A stretch of DNA of 64,000 nt, from NCBI RefSeq assembly GCF_001571365.1, contig NZ_BCTQ01000023.1, positions 1 through 64,000 on the forward strand, given 5' to 3'. This DNA comes from Achromobacter denitrificans NBRC 15125 (GTDB lineage: Bacteria > Pseudomonadota > Gammaproteobacteria > Burkholderiales > Burkholderiaceae_B). The notes under the pieces were generated by a model. The model made no database searches. It saw nothing but the letters and a program-made list of their open reading frames with translations, and was not told the DNA's origin. The translations under genes were made by a program, and so were the position numbers. Of the stretch, positions 27,966-37,022 are shown piece by piece; position 1 is the stretch's first letter; the number at the start of each line of letters is the position of its first letter.

Positions 27966-29129
27966 ATGGATTTTCGTTTGAAGCTGCTAGCAGGAACCCT
28001 CGCATTTGCCGCAACGGCCGCCGCCCACGCGGCCGACCCGATCAAGATCGGCGTCGCCGGCCCCTACACCGGAGGCTCGTCCTCCATGGGCGTCAGCATG
28101 CGTGACGGCGTGCGCCTGGCCATCGAAGAAATCAACAAGAACGGCGGGGTGCTGGGCCGGCAACTGATCGCCGTCGAACGCGACGACGAAGCCAAGAACG
28201 AGCGCGGCGTGCAGATCGCCCAGGAGTTGATCAACAAGGAGCAGGTCGCCGCCACCGTCGGCTACATCAACACCGGCGTGGCGCTGGCCTCGCAGCGCTT
28301 CTACCAGGACGCCAAGATCCCGGTGTTCAACAACGTGGCCACGGGCAGCGTCATCACGCACCAGTTCAAGGCCCCCGAGTACCCGGACAACTACGTGTTC
28401 CGCAACGCGGCGCACGACAGCATCCAGGCGCCGATGATCGTCGAAGAAGCGATTACCCGCCGCGGCTACAAGAAGGTCGCGATCCTGGCCGACTCCACCA
28501 ACTACGGCCAGCTTGGCCGCGAAGACCTGGAAAAGGCCCTGGACAGCAAGGGCATCAAGCCCGTCGCCGTCGAGAAGTTCAACATCAAGGACGTCGACAT
28601 GACGGCCCAGCTGCTCAAGGCCAAGTCCGCCGGCGCCGAAGCCGTGCTGACCTACGGCATCGGCCCCGAGCTGGCCCAGATCGCCAACGGCATGACCAAG
28701 CTGGGCTGGAAGGTGCCGATCATCGGCAGCTGGACCCTGTCCATGGCCAACTACATCGACAACTCCGGCGCCAACGGCGAAGGCGCGCGCATGCCGCAGA
28801 CCTTCATCCAGGATCCGGACACGCCGAAGCGCAAGGCGTTCATCGACGCCTACCTGACCAAGTTCAAGCCCAAGAACAACCGCATCGACTCCCCGGTGTC
28901 GGCGGCCCAGGGCTATGACTCGATCTTCCTCCTCGCCGCCGCCATCAAGCAGGCCAATTCCACCGACGGCCCGAAGGTCCGCGAAGCGCTGGAAAACCTG
29001 CAGACGCCGGTCGAAGGCGTGGTCATGACCTACAACAAGCCGTTCAGCCACGAGAACCACGACGCGATCACCGCGAAGGAAGTGGTCATCGGCGAGGTCA
29101 AGGGCGGCCGTGTGGTCAAGGCCAACTAG
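27966..29129 (+). CDS. livK: Branched-chain amino-acid-type ABC substrate-binding protein
   Basis: 387 residues: a signal peptide (about 1-23, 'AAAHA-ADP') and a type-I periplasmic-binding fold beginning 'IKIGVAGPYTGGSSSMG', then 'GVRLAIEEINKNGGVLGRQL', 'VAATVGYINTGVALAS', and 'VSAAQGYDSIFLLAAAI'. HAAT-family receptors bind branched-chain amino acids, amides or aromatic acids; ligand specificity is not readable. It heads an operon with livH, fused livM-G and livF. An interspersed hairpin repeat follows the stop and separates it from livH by 183 bp. Confidence 0.93.
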   Translation: MDFRLKLLAGTLAFAATAAAHAADPIKIGVAGPYTGGSSSMGVSMRDGVRLAIEEINKNGGVLGRQLIAVERDDEAKNERGVQIAQELINKEQVAATVGYINTGVALASQRFYQDAKIPVFNNVATGSVITHQFKAPEYPDNYVFRNAAHDSIQAPMIVEEAITRRGYKKVAILADSTNYGQLGREDLEKALDSKGIKPVAVEKFNIKDVDMTAQLLKAKSAGAEAVLTYGIGPELAQIANGMTKLGWKVPIIGSWTLSMANYIDNSGANGEGARMPQTFIQDPDTPKRKAFIDAYLTKFKPKNNRIDSPVSAAQGYDSIFLLAAAIKQANSTDGPKVREALENLQTPVEGVVMTYNKPFSHENHDAITAKEVVIGEVKGGRVVKAN

Positions 29130-29130
29130 A

Positions 29131-29226
29131 CGCCCCCCCGAAGCGCGTTCGCGCCCCCCCAGGGGGGGCGCCTCTGCGGACCGGCAAAGCCGGCTCCGCG
29201 CGGCCCGGACCGGGGCGGCGTTGCCG
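29131..29226 (+). repeat. GC-rich palindromic interspersed repeat, copy 3
   Basis: Begins at the livK stop: CGCCCCCCCGAAGCGCGTT, a C8-A-G7 palindrome, GCGGACCGGC, GGCTCCGCGCGGCC and GGGGCGG. It has the same order and orientation as the copies after argB and gdhA. Its position between the receptor gene and the permease gene is where differential mRNA stability would matter. Confidence 0.85.
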
Positions 29227-29312
29227 AGCCGCAGCTCTTCGCGTTGGACAACTAAACGCCGCGTTCCGCCCACATCGCCTGGATCGGAACGCCGGCGCTA
29301 CGAACACACACC

Positions 29313-30185
29313 ATGATTCTTCTACAGCTTATCTACAGCGGTATCGCGCTGGGCATGATCTATGCCGTCATCGCGTTCGGATACCAGCTCACCTTCGCCA
29401 CGTCGGGCACCTTGAACTTCGGCCAGGGCGAAGCCCTGATGCTGGGCGCGCTCGTCGGGCTCACCCTCGTCGGACTGGGAGTGAACTACTGGGTGATGAT
29501 TCCCATCGTCTGCATTTTCGGCTTCGCGCAAGGCGCGCTGGTCGAGCGCGTGGGCGTCAGGCCCGCCATCAAGACCCGCTCCGAGTTCGGCTGGATCATG
29601 GCTACCATCGCGCTGGGCATCATCTTCAAGAACGTGGCCGAGAACATCTGGGGCCGCGACGACCTGCGCTTCCCCTCGCCGCTGCCCGAGGCGCCGATCC
29701 AGGTGCTGGGCGCCAACGTCCTGCCGATGGAACTGCTGGTGGTGTTCGGCGCGCTGGCCATGATGCTGCTGGTCGAAATCTTCAACCGCAAGTCCATCTA
29801 CGGCAAGGCCTTCGTCGCCACGTCCAATGACCGCGACGCCGCCGGCCTGATGGGCATCAACACCGGCATGGTGATCACGTTCTCCTACGCGCTGTCGTCG
29901 CTGACCGCCGCCTTCGCGGGCGTGCTGGTGGCGCCGCTGACGCTGACCGGCGCCACCATGGGCGCGGTGCTGGGCCTGAAGGCGTTCGCCGTCGCCATCA
30001 TCGGCGGCCTGTCCAGCGGCATGGGCGTGGTGGTGGGCGGGCTGATCCTGGGCATTGCGGAAACGACTACCGGCTTCTACCTCTCCACGGGCTACAAGGA
30101 CGTGCCCGGCCTGGTGCTGCTGCTGCTCGTCCTGACCTTCAAACCCGCCGGCCTGTTCGGCAAGACCGCGATCAAGAAGGTGTAA
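29313..30185 (+). CDS. livH: LivH-type ABC permease
   Basis: 290 residues with about eight membrane segments. The LivH family start 'LIYSGIALGMIYAVIAFGYQL' and 'SGTLNFGQGEALMLGALVG' are present, and 'GLKAFAVAIIGGLSSGMGVVVGG' (in parts) is the conserved cytoplasmic coupling region. The end 'LVLTFKPAGLFGK' is typical. It forms a heterodimeric channel with the LivM half of the next protein, whose gene starts 5 bp after this stop. Confidence 0.95.
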   Translation: MILLQLIYSGIALGMIYAVIAFGYQLTFATSGTLNFGQGEALMLGALVGLTLVGLGVNYWVMIPIVCIFGFAQGALVERVGVRPAIKTRSEFGWIMATIALGIIFKNVAENIWGRDDLRFPSPLPEAPIQVLGANVLPMELLVVFGALAMMLLVEIFNRKSIYGKAFVATSNDRDAAGLMGINTGMVITFSYALSSLTAAFAGVLVAPLTLTGATMGAVLGLKAFAVAIIGGLSSGMGVVVGGLILGIAETTTGFYLSTGYKDVPGLVLLLLVLTFKPAGLFGKTAIKKV

Positions 30186-30190
30186 CGACG

Positions 30191-32113
30191 ATGAAACCCC
30201 TGCACCTCCTGCTTTCCATCGTGGCCGTGGCCTGCCTGGCCGCCGTGCCGCTGGGCGTCACCAACACGTATTACCTGCACCTGATCGAAACCATCATGAT
30301 CTACGCGATCCTGCTGTTCGGGCTCGATATCGTGGTGGGCTACACGGGCCAGGTCTCGCTGGGCCATGCCGGCCTGTTCGGCATCGGTTCCTATGTGGCC
30401 GGCGTGCTGTTCTTCCATCTGCAGATGCCGATCTGGATCATCCTCCCGGCCGCGATCCTGATCGCCGCGGCCTTCGGGGCGGTGCTGGCGCTGCCGGCGC
30501 TGCGGGTCACGGGCCCGTACCTGGCCATGGTCACGCTGGCGTTCGGCACCATCATCCAGATCCTGATCAACGAGATGACCTTCCTCACCGAAGGTCCCCT
30601 GGGCATCAAGATCAACAAGCCGTCCATCGCCGGGCACATCCTCACCAAGAGCGAGTATTTCTGGCTGGTCGCCGCGCTGCTGGTGCTCTCCCTGATCGTG
30701 GTGCACCGCATCCTGAAGTCGCACCTGGGCCGTTCCTTCGAGGCCCTGCGCGACAGCCCGATCGCGTCGGACTGCATGGGCGTGTCGGTCTACCGGCACA
30801 AGGTGTTCGCCTTCGTCATCAGCGCGGGCTTCGCCGGCCTGGCGGGCGCGCTCTACTCGTACTCGGAACAGTACATCTCCCCCAATACCTACAACTTCGA
30901 ACTCACCATCCTGTTCCTGCTGGCCATCATCATGGGCGGCCGCAAGAGCCGCACCGGCGCGCTGCTGGGCGCCTCCATCATCGTGCTGCTGCCCAAGATG
31001 CTGGACGACATCTCCACCTTCAGGCTGATCGCGCTGGGCGTGGCCGTCCTGGTCACCGCGGGCAGCGCGATGGCGATAGCCAAGGGCCGCACCGAGCCCC
31101 GCCGCGTGGCGGTGCCGGTGATCGGCACGATCGTCCTGGCAGCCTTCGCCTATTGGCTGGAAGCGGTGACCGACTGGCGCCTGACCATCTTCGGCGCCAT
31201 GATCCTCTTCGTCGTGTACTACCTGCCCGACGGCATCGTGGGTTTCGTGCGCAACCTGTTCTTCTCCGGCCGCCGCACGGCGCTCACCGTCAAGTCGGAC
31301 TTGGTCAAGGAGCAGGAAGCGGTGCCCGACGCCGCCAAGGGCAAGAACGAGACCCTGCTGGCGGCCAAGGGCGTGCTGATGCAGTTCGGCGGCCTCAAGG
31401 CGCTGAACCAGGTCGACCTCACCGTGAAGCGCGGCACCATCCATGGCCTGATTGGCCCGAACGGTTCCGGCAAGAGCACGATGATGAACGTGCTGACCGG
31501 CATTTACGTGCCGACCGCCGGGGCGGTGGAATTCTCGGGCAAGTCCCTGGTGGGCCTGGCGCCCGCCGACATCGCCGAAGCGGGCATCGCGCGGACGTTC
31601 CAGAACGTGCAGCTCTTCGGGGAAATGACCGCGCTGGAAAACGTGCTGGTCGGCCTGCACCACACCTTCACCACCGGGCTGGCCGGCATCGCGCTGCGCA
31701 CGCCGAAGTGGAAGGGAGAGGAACAAGGAGCCCGCGCGCGCGCCATGGCACTGCTGGAATTCGTGGGCCTGGAATCGCTGGCCAGCGAAGAGGCCCGCAA
31801 CCTGCCCTACGGCAAGCAACGGCTGCTCGAAATCGCCCGCGCCCTCGCGCTGGATCCGCAGTTGCTGCTGCTCGACGAGCCCGCGGCCGGCTTGACCGCG
31901 CCCGACATCGTGGAGCTGCTGGCCATCATCCGCAAGGTGCGCGACCACGGCATTACGCTGATCCTCATCGAGCACCACATGGACGTGGTGATGGGGGTTT
32001 GCGACACGGTCTCGGTGCTGGACTTTGGCCAGAAGATCGCCGAGGGCCTGCCCAACGAAGTGCAAAGCAACGCCAAGGTCATCGAGGCGTATCTGGGCGG
32101 CGCGCCCGCCTGA
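30191..32113 (+). CDS. Fused LivM permease - LivG ATPase
   Basis: 640 residues. Residues 1 to about 345 are a LivM permease ('VVGYTGQVSLGHAGLFGIGSY', 'TGPYLAMVTLAFGTI', 'YISPNTYNFELTILFLLAIIMGG' in parts). After a charged linker (about 360-380), a LivG-type ATPase follows with Walker A 'GPNGSGKST' (about 422-430), 'GIARTFQNVQLF', the signature-region 'LPYGKQRLLEIARAL' and Walker B 'LLLLDEPAAGL'. The fusion fixes the permease-ATPase stoichiometry. The separate livM and livG of locus 2 provide an internal comparison. Confidence 0.94.
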   Translation: MKPLHLLLSIVAVACLAAVPLGVTNTYYLHLIETIMIYAILLFGLDIVVGYTGQVSLGHAGLFGIGSYVAGVLFFHLQMPIWIILPAAILIAAAFGAVLALPALRVTGPYLAMVTLAFGTIIQILINEMTFLTEGPLGIKINKPSIAGHILTKSEYFWLVAALLVLSLIVVHRILKSHLGRSFEALRDSPIASDCMGVSVYRHKVFAFVISAGFAGLAGALYSYSEQYISPNTYNFELTILFLLAIIMGGRKSRTGALLGASIIVLLPKMLDDISTFRLIALGVAVLVTAGSAMAIAKGRTEPRRVAVPVIGTIVLAAFAYWLEAVTDWRLTIFGAMILFVVYYLPDGIVGFVRNLFFSGRRTALTVKSDLVKEQEAVPDAAKGKNETLLAAKGVLMQFGGLKALNQVDLTVKRGTIHGLIGPNGSGKSTMMNVLTGIYVPTAGAVEFSGKSLVGLAPADIAEAGIARTFQNVQLFGEMTALENVLVGLHHTFTTGLAGIALRTPKWKGEEQGARARAMALLEFVGLESLASEEARNLPYGKQRLLEIARALALDPQLLLLDEPAAGLTAPDIVELLAIIRKVRDHGITLILIEHHMDVVMGVCDTVSVLDFGQKIAEGLPNEVQSNAKVIEAYLGGAPA

Positions 32114-32130
32114 CGCCAAGGGGACGAAAC

Positions 32131-32853
<723 letters not shown>

Positions 32854-32967
32854 TTTGGTTTGTTTGCCGGCTGCTTGTTTGAGTTCTTGAGACGCCCGGC
32901 GCGGGGGTGACTCGCGTGGCGCGGGTCAACGGTGGTGGGTGGGGGAGGATCTTGCGGGGCCCGCCCC

Positions 32968-32992
32968 AGGCCGGCCGCGCGGGCGGCCTTTT
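32968..32992 (+). terminator. Possible terminator of Liv locus 1
   Basis: AGGCCG (32969-32974) and CGGCCT (32984-32989), with further GC pairing inside, are followed by TTTTGGGG. It lies about 115 bp after livF. The U-run is short, so this is a moderate candidate. Confidence 0.5.
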
Positions 32993-33072
32993 GGGGCTTA
33001 CGCTGTGTCTTGCGTCGTGCCTATGACGCTCACGCGCATGGGGCGGGCTTGAGCCCCGCTCGAAGAACGATA

Positions 33073-33498
33073 TCAGACGATCGTCAACGTCACATCGATG
33101 TTGCCACGCGTCGCGTTCGAGTACGGGCAAACGATGTGGGCTGCCGCGACCAGCTTCTCGGCTTCGGCGCGGTCCATGCCCGGGAGCGAGATCTTCAGTT
33201 CCACTTCGATCCCGAAGCCCGTGGGGATGGGGCCGATGCCCACGCCGCTGTCGATCGTGGCGTTCGACGGCATGGCGATCTTGTCGCGGCCGGCGACGAA
33301 CTTCATCGCGCCCATGAAGCAGGCCGCGTAGCCCACCGCGAACAATTGCTCGGGATTGGTGCCGGCCGCGCCGGCGCCGCCCAGTTCCTTGGGCGTGGTC
33401 AGCTTGACGTTCAGGTTGCCGTCGTCGGAGGCACCCGTGCCCTCACGGCCGCCGGTGACGTGCGCGTGGGCGCGGTACAGCACTTTTTCGATAGACAT
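33073..33498 (-). CDS. ohr: Organic hydroperoxide resistance protein Ohr
   Basis: 141 residues from the ATG at 33498; an upstream in-frame ATG at 33552 adds non-conserved sequence. The OsmC/Ohr fold has both redox cysteines, Cys60 in '[10 protein letters not shown]' and Cys124 in '[13 protein letters not shown]', plus the conserved Arg18 in 'TGGREG'. Ohr reduces fatty-acid hydroperoxides and peroxynitrite with lipoylated proteins as reductant. It lies downstream of ohrR on the same strand, with its own operator-like site between. Confidence 0.96.
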   Translation of the reverse strand: MSIEKVLYRAHAHVTGGREGTGASDDGNLNVKLTTPKELGGAGAAGTNPEQLFAVGYAACFMGAMKFVAGRDKIAMPSNATIDSGVGIGPIPTGFGIEVELKISLPGMDRAEAEKLVAAAHIVCPYSNATRGNIDVTLTIV

Positions 33499-33586
33499 GA
33501 TGGGTTTCCTTCGTAAAGAGAAAAGGGGAACTGCCTGGCCTGGCGGGACCATTCCCGCTACGGCCTACCAACAACATCGCACACAA

Positions 33587-33606
33587 CTATATCGTGCACT
33601 ACTTAA
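33587..33606. promoter_or_regulatory. Degenerate OhrR operator upstream of ohr
   Basis: CTATATCGTGCACTACTTAA matches the perfect palindrome upstream of ohrR (34111-34130) at 14 of 20 positions, including the right-half CTA-TTAA. It sits about 90 bp upstream of ohr and probably binds OhrR more weakly. Confidence 0.6.
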
Positions 33607-33639
33607 ATGACCGGAAGATGGCAGGCGCCACCCTCCGCC

Positions 33640-34101
33640 TCAAAGACTGCCGACCAGCTTCTCCCGCAGGGCATGCAGGGCCTTCATGGTGCCCTGCGCC
33701 TCTTCCAGCGTGCATTGCGCGGCCGAGGCGATGGCCTGGGGCACTGCCTGCGCCTTCTCGCGCAGATCGCGGCCTTGCCGGGTCAAGGCCACGATCACCT
33801 GGCGCTCGTCTTCCTGGGCGCGCTGCCGCGTCACCAGGCCGGCCGCTTCCAGCCGCTTGAGCAGGGGCGTCAGCGTGGCCGAATCCAGGAACAGGCGTTC
33901 GCCGATATCCGTAACCGTGATGCCATCGCCTTCCCACAACACCAGCATCACCAGATACTGCGGGTAGGTGAGGTCCAGATCGCGCAGCAGCTTGCGGTAC
34001 ACCTTGTTCATCGCCAGCGAGGTCGAGTACAGGGCGAAGCACAGCTGGTTGTCCAGCAGCAGCGGATTGAAGCCGCTCTTGGGTTTGGATCTGGATTTCA
34101 T
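33640..34101 (-). CDS. ohrR: MarR-family organic peroxide sensor OhrR
   Basis: 153 residues. The peroxide-sensing cysteine is Cys21 in '[13 protein letters not shown]', the family position. The winged HTH includes '[30 protein letters not shown]' in parts (about 62-92), and the wing '[14 protein letters not shown]'. Reduced OhrR represses ohr; oxidation of the cysteine releases it. A perfect 20-bp palindrome lies 10 bp upstream of its start, implying autorepression. Confidence 0.95.
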   Translation of the reverse strand: MKSRSKPKSGFNPLLLDNQLCFALYSTSLAMNKVYRKLLRDLDLTYPQYLVMLVLWEGDGITVTDIGERLFLDSATLTPLLKRLEAAGLVTRQRAQEDERQVIVALTRQGRDLREKAQAVPQAIASAAQCTLEEAQGTMKALHALREKLVGSL

Positions 34102-34110
34102 TGCGCAATA

Positions 34111-34130
34111 TTAAATAGCGCGCTATTTAA
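34111..34130. promoter_or_regulatory. Perfect palindromic OhrR operator
   Basis: TTAAATAGCG followed by CGCTATTTAA, a 20-bp perfect dyad in the gap upstream of ohrR. It is AT-rich at both arms, as usual for MarR-family sites. A degenerate copy precedes ohr. Confidence 0.82.
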
Positions 34131-34160
34131 CGTCAAGCGTTTTTTTCGGCGCGAGGCGCG

Positions 34161-34871
34161 CTAGCCGGCCGCCGGCTCTCCCTCGGCCGCGCCGCGATCC
34201 GACCCATAATGTTTCAAGCCTTCCAGGTCCAGCACCCGGACCGCGCCGTACTCCACGTTCAGCAACCCGGCCTCTTCCAGCTTGCGCAGCGCCTGGTTGG
34301 CCCGCTGGCGCGATACCCGGGCCAGATAGCCTACTTCTTCCTGGGTAATCGTCAGGCGCATCCCCATGCCGGGATACAGCAAAGGATTGAACAGTTCAGC
34401 CAGGCAGCGGGCCACGCGCGCGTCCGGGTCCAGCAGACGGTCGTACTCCGCCTTGCCGATGAACTGCGCCACGCGCTCGTTCAATTGATGGAGCAGATAG
34501 CGGTTGAAGGGGATGCTGGTGTCCAGCAGCCAGTCGAACGTCGCGCCGGGCAGGCGCGCCACCACCGAATCCCGCAGCGCGACGATGTCGTACTTGCGGA
34601 CTTCGCGCTTGAGCAGCGAGCCCTCGCCTATCCATCCGCCGGCGGGCACGCCGGTCAGCGAGGCCACCTTGCCTTCGGCATTGCCCACGGACACCTTGAC
34701 CAGGCCGGCCAACACGCCGATCCAAGCCTGTGCGAGTTCGCCTTTGCGCTCTATGATCGACCCGGCAACGACCTGCTGCACGGTCAGGTCCCGCTCGACG
34801 CGCATTTGCTGTTCGCGATCGAGCACGCGAAACCAGGCCGCGGCAAGTTGCAGGGAGTCGGATAGCTGCAT
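34161..34871 (-). CDS. Crp/Fnr-family transcription regulator
   Basis: 236 residues: an N-terminal cyclic-nucleotide-binding-like beta-roll (about 25-120) and a C-terminal HTH ('LTITQEEVGYLARVSRQRANQALRKLEEAGLL' in parts, about 178-210). The cAMP-contact Arg-Ser pair and the Fnr-type cysteine cluster are not apparent, so the effector is unknown. It diverges from the acyl-CoA ligase gene of Liv locus 2, making it the likely regulator of that cluster; acyl- or aryl-CoA sensing is conceivable (inference). Confidence 0.88.
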   Translation of the reverse strand: MQLSDSLQLAAAWFRVLDREQQMRVERDLTVQQVVAGSIIERKGELAQAWIGVLAGLVKVSVGNAEGKVASLTGVPAGGWIGEGSLLKREVRKYDIVALRDSVVARLPGATFDWLLDTSIPFNRYLLHQLNERVAQFIGKAEYDRLLDPDARVARCLAELFNPLLYPGMGMRLTITQEEVGYLARVSRQRANQALRKLEEAGLLNVEYGAVRVLDLEGLKHYGSDRGAAEGEPAAG

Positions 34872-35040
34872 CGGGAATACCCTAAAAGGTCCTTGAATGT
34901 CGCGATGGTGACAGTTGGTAGCAACCCAACCTTATACCTTAACTCCTGCCGTAAATCTAAAACCAACTGGTCAAGCACCTCATCGCCACCGCCGCCCGCG
35001 CGGACTCCTGGCCCGATGCGCCCAAACCGGAGGAGACAAC
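34872..35040. promoter_or_regulatory. Divergent control region of Liv locus 2
   Basis: 169 bp between the Crp/Fnr-type gene and the ligase. An inverted repeat CAGTTGGT (34912-34919) and ACCAACTG (34962-34969) is spaced by 42 bp, and the right copy sits in a near-palindrome ACCAACTGGT. The interval is AT-rich (TTATACC, TAAATCTAAAA). No FNR TTGAT-N4-ATCAA site is visible. GGAGGAGAC precedes the GTG at 35041. Confidence 0.5.
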
Positions 35041-37017
35041 GTGGCACATACACCGCCCGCATCCGCACGGATGCCGGCGGCGTCGGACACCTTTCCGGCG
35101 CTGCTGTTCACGCATGCCAAGGTTCGTGGGTCGCGGCCCGCGATACGCGAGAAAGATCTGGGGATCTGGCAAACCCTTACGTGGTCCGAAGTGGCGGAGC
35201 ATGTCCGGCACGTCGCCCATGGGCTGGCCGCATTGGGCATCCGCCCCGGCATGCACGTGGCCGTCGTCGGCGAGAACCGTCCCCGCCTGTACATGGCCAT
35301 GATGGCCGCCCAATCGCTGGGCGCGATTCCCGTTCCGCTCTACCAGGACGCGGTCGCCCAGGAAATGGTCTACGTCCTGCAGGACGCCGAGATCAGCGTG
35401 GCCATCGTCGAAGACCAGGAACAGGTCGACAAGATGCTGGAGATCAGCGAGCAATGTCCCGCGCTCAAGCGCGTGGTGTTCGACGATCCTCGCGGCCTGC
35501 GGCATTACACCGACGCGATGCTGATGTCCTATGAAAGCCTGGAGTCGCTGGGCGCCGAGTACGCCGCGCAGCATCCCGGCTTCCTGGATGCCGCCATCGC
35601 CGCCGTGCAGCCGCAAGACCCGGCCGCCATGTTCTACACGTCCGGCACCACCGGCAAGCCCAAGGGCGTGGTGCTCACGCACCATGCGCTGATCGACCGC
35701 GCGCGCGCCGTGTCCGAACTCGAAAAGCTGACCGACCAGGAAGACGTGCTGGCCTACCTGCCGCCCGCGTGGATCGGCCAGAACATGTTCTCGTACACGC
35801 AGCTGCTGGTCACCGGCTTCACCGTGAACCATCCCGAGTCGCCCGACACCGTGTCGATCGACATGCGGGACATCGGCCCCACCTATTATTTCGCGCCGCC
35901 GCGCGTGCTGGAAGGCCTGCTCACGCACGTGATGATCCGCATGGAAGATGCCGGCTTCATCAAGCGCAAGCTGTTCGCCAGCTGCATGAAGCTGGCGCGC
36001 CGCGTCGGCACCAGGATCCTCGACGGCGAATCCGTCAACGCCTGGGACCGCCTGCGCTATGCGCTGGGCAACGCGCTGATCTACGGCCCGCTGCGCAATG
36101 CGCTGGGCATGAGCCGCGTGCGCGTGGCGTACACCGCGGGCGAAGCCATCGGGCCCGACCTGTTCGTGTTCTACCGCTCGATCGGCATCAATCTGAAGCA
36201 GCTCTACGGTTCCACCGAAACCTCGGTGTTCGTCTGCGTGCAGCCTGACGGCCAGGTGCGCGACGACACCGTCGGCCCCCCGGTGGACGGCGTGGAGATC
36301 CGCGTGGCGGAAAACGGCGAGATCCTGGTGAAGAGCCCCGGCCTGTTCAAGGAGTACTACCGCAACCCCGAGGCCACGGCCGAGGCGCGCAGCGCCGACG
36401 GCTGGTTCCACACGGGCGACGCGGGCTATCTCGACACCGACGGCCAGCTGAAGATCATCGACCGCGCCAAGGACGTGGGCAAGCTCGCCAACGGCAGCCT
36501 GTTCGCGCCGAAGTACATCGAGAACAAGCTCAAGTTCTTCCAGCACATCAAGGAGGCCGTCGCCTTCGGCGCCGACCGCGACGACGTCTGCGCCTTCATC
36601 AACATCGATCTGGAAGCGGTGGGCAACTGGGCCGAGCGCCGCGGCATGCCCTACGCGGGCTATACCGACCTGGCGTCCAAGGACGAGGTCTACCAGCTGA
36701 TCGCGGAATGCGTCGAGCAGGTGAACGCGGACCTGGCCACCGATCCCAAGCTCTCGGCCTCGCAGATCAGCCGCTTCCTGATCCTGCACAAGGAACTCGA
36801 TCCCGACGACGACGAGCTGACCCGCACGCGCAAGGTGCGCCGCGCCTTCATTGCGCAGAAGTACGGTGTGCTGATCGACGCGCTCTACAGCGGCAAGCCA
36901 TCGCAATTCATCGAGACCGAAGTGAAATTCGAAGACGGACGCACCGGCAAGATCTCGGCGGACCTGAAGATCCGCCCGGTGAAGACGTTCCCCGCCATCA
37001 CCGCCCGAGCCGCGTAA
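35041..37017 (+). CDS. Long-chain-type acyl-CoA synthetase (AMP-binding)
   Basis: 658 residues from the GTG at 35041, which has GGAGGA at the right distance; frames further upstream run into the control region. AMP-forming motifs: 'FYTSGTTGKPKGVV' (about 198-211), 'YGSTETSVF' (about 389-397), 'WFHTGDAGYLD' and 'IDRAKDVGKLANG'. It activates a carboxylic acid to its CoA thioester; chain length or aromatic preference cannot be read. It is the first gene of a seven-gene run with a complete Liv transporter and a PaaK-like gene, suggesting activation of the imported acid. Confidence 0.92.
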   Translation: MAHTPPASARMPAASDTFPALLFTHAKVRGSRPAIREKDLGIWQTLTWSEVAEHVRHVAHGLAALGIRPGMHVAVVGENRPRLYMAMMAAQSLGAIPVPLYQDAVAQEMVYVLQDAEISVAIVEDQEQVDKMLEISEQCPALKRVVFDDPRGLRHYTDAMLMSYESLESLGAEYAAQHPGFLDAAIAAVQPQDPAAMFYTSGTTGKPKGVVLTHHALIDRARAVSELEKLTDQEDVLAYLPPAWIGQNMFSYTQLLVTGFTVNHPESPDTVSIDMRDIGPTYYFAPPRVLEGLLTHVMIRMEDAGFIKRKLFASCMKLARRVGTRILDGESVNAWDRLRYALGNALIYGPLRNALGMSRVRVAYTAGEAIGPDLFVFYRSIGINLKQLYGSTETSVFVCVQPDGQVRDDTVGPPVDGVEIRVAENGEILVKSPGLFKEYYRNPEATAEARSADGWFHTGDAGYLDTDGQLKIIDRAKDVGKLANGSLFAPKYIENKLKFFQHIKEAVAFGADRDDVCAFINIDLEAVGNWAERRGMPYAGYTDLASKDEVYQLIAECVEQVNADLATDPKLSASQISRFLILHKELDPDDDELTRTRKVRRAFIAQKYGVLIDALYSGKPSQFIETEVKFEDGRTGKISADLKIRPVKTFPAITARAA

Positions 37018-37022
37018 AGACC

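Noticed and set aside
30092-32119. 675-codon open frame on the minus strand
   Set aside because: It is antisense to the livM-livG fusion, which has unmistakable ABC motifs.
32880-32900. TTCTTGAGACGCCCG shared with the 8700 region
   Set aside because: Only about 15 bp of similarity in two places; too little to define a repeat family from this window.
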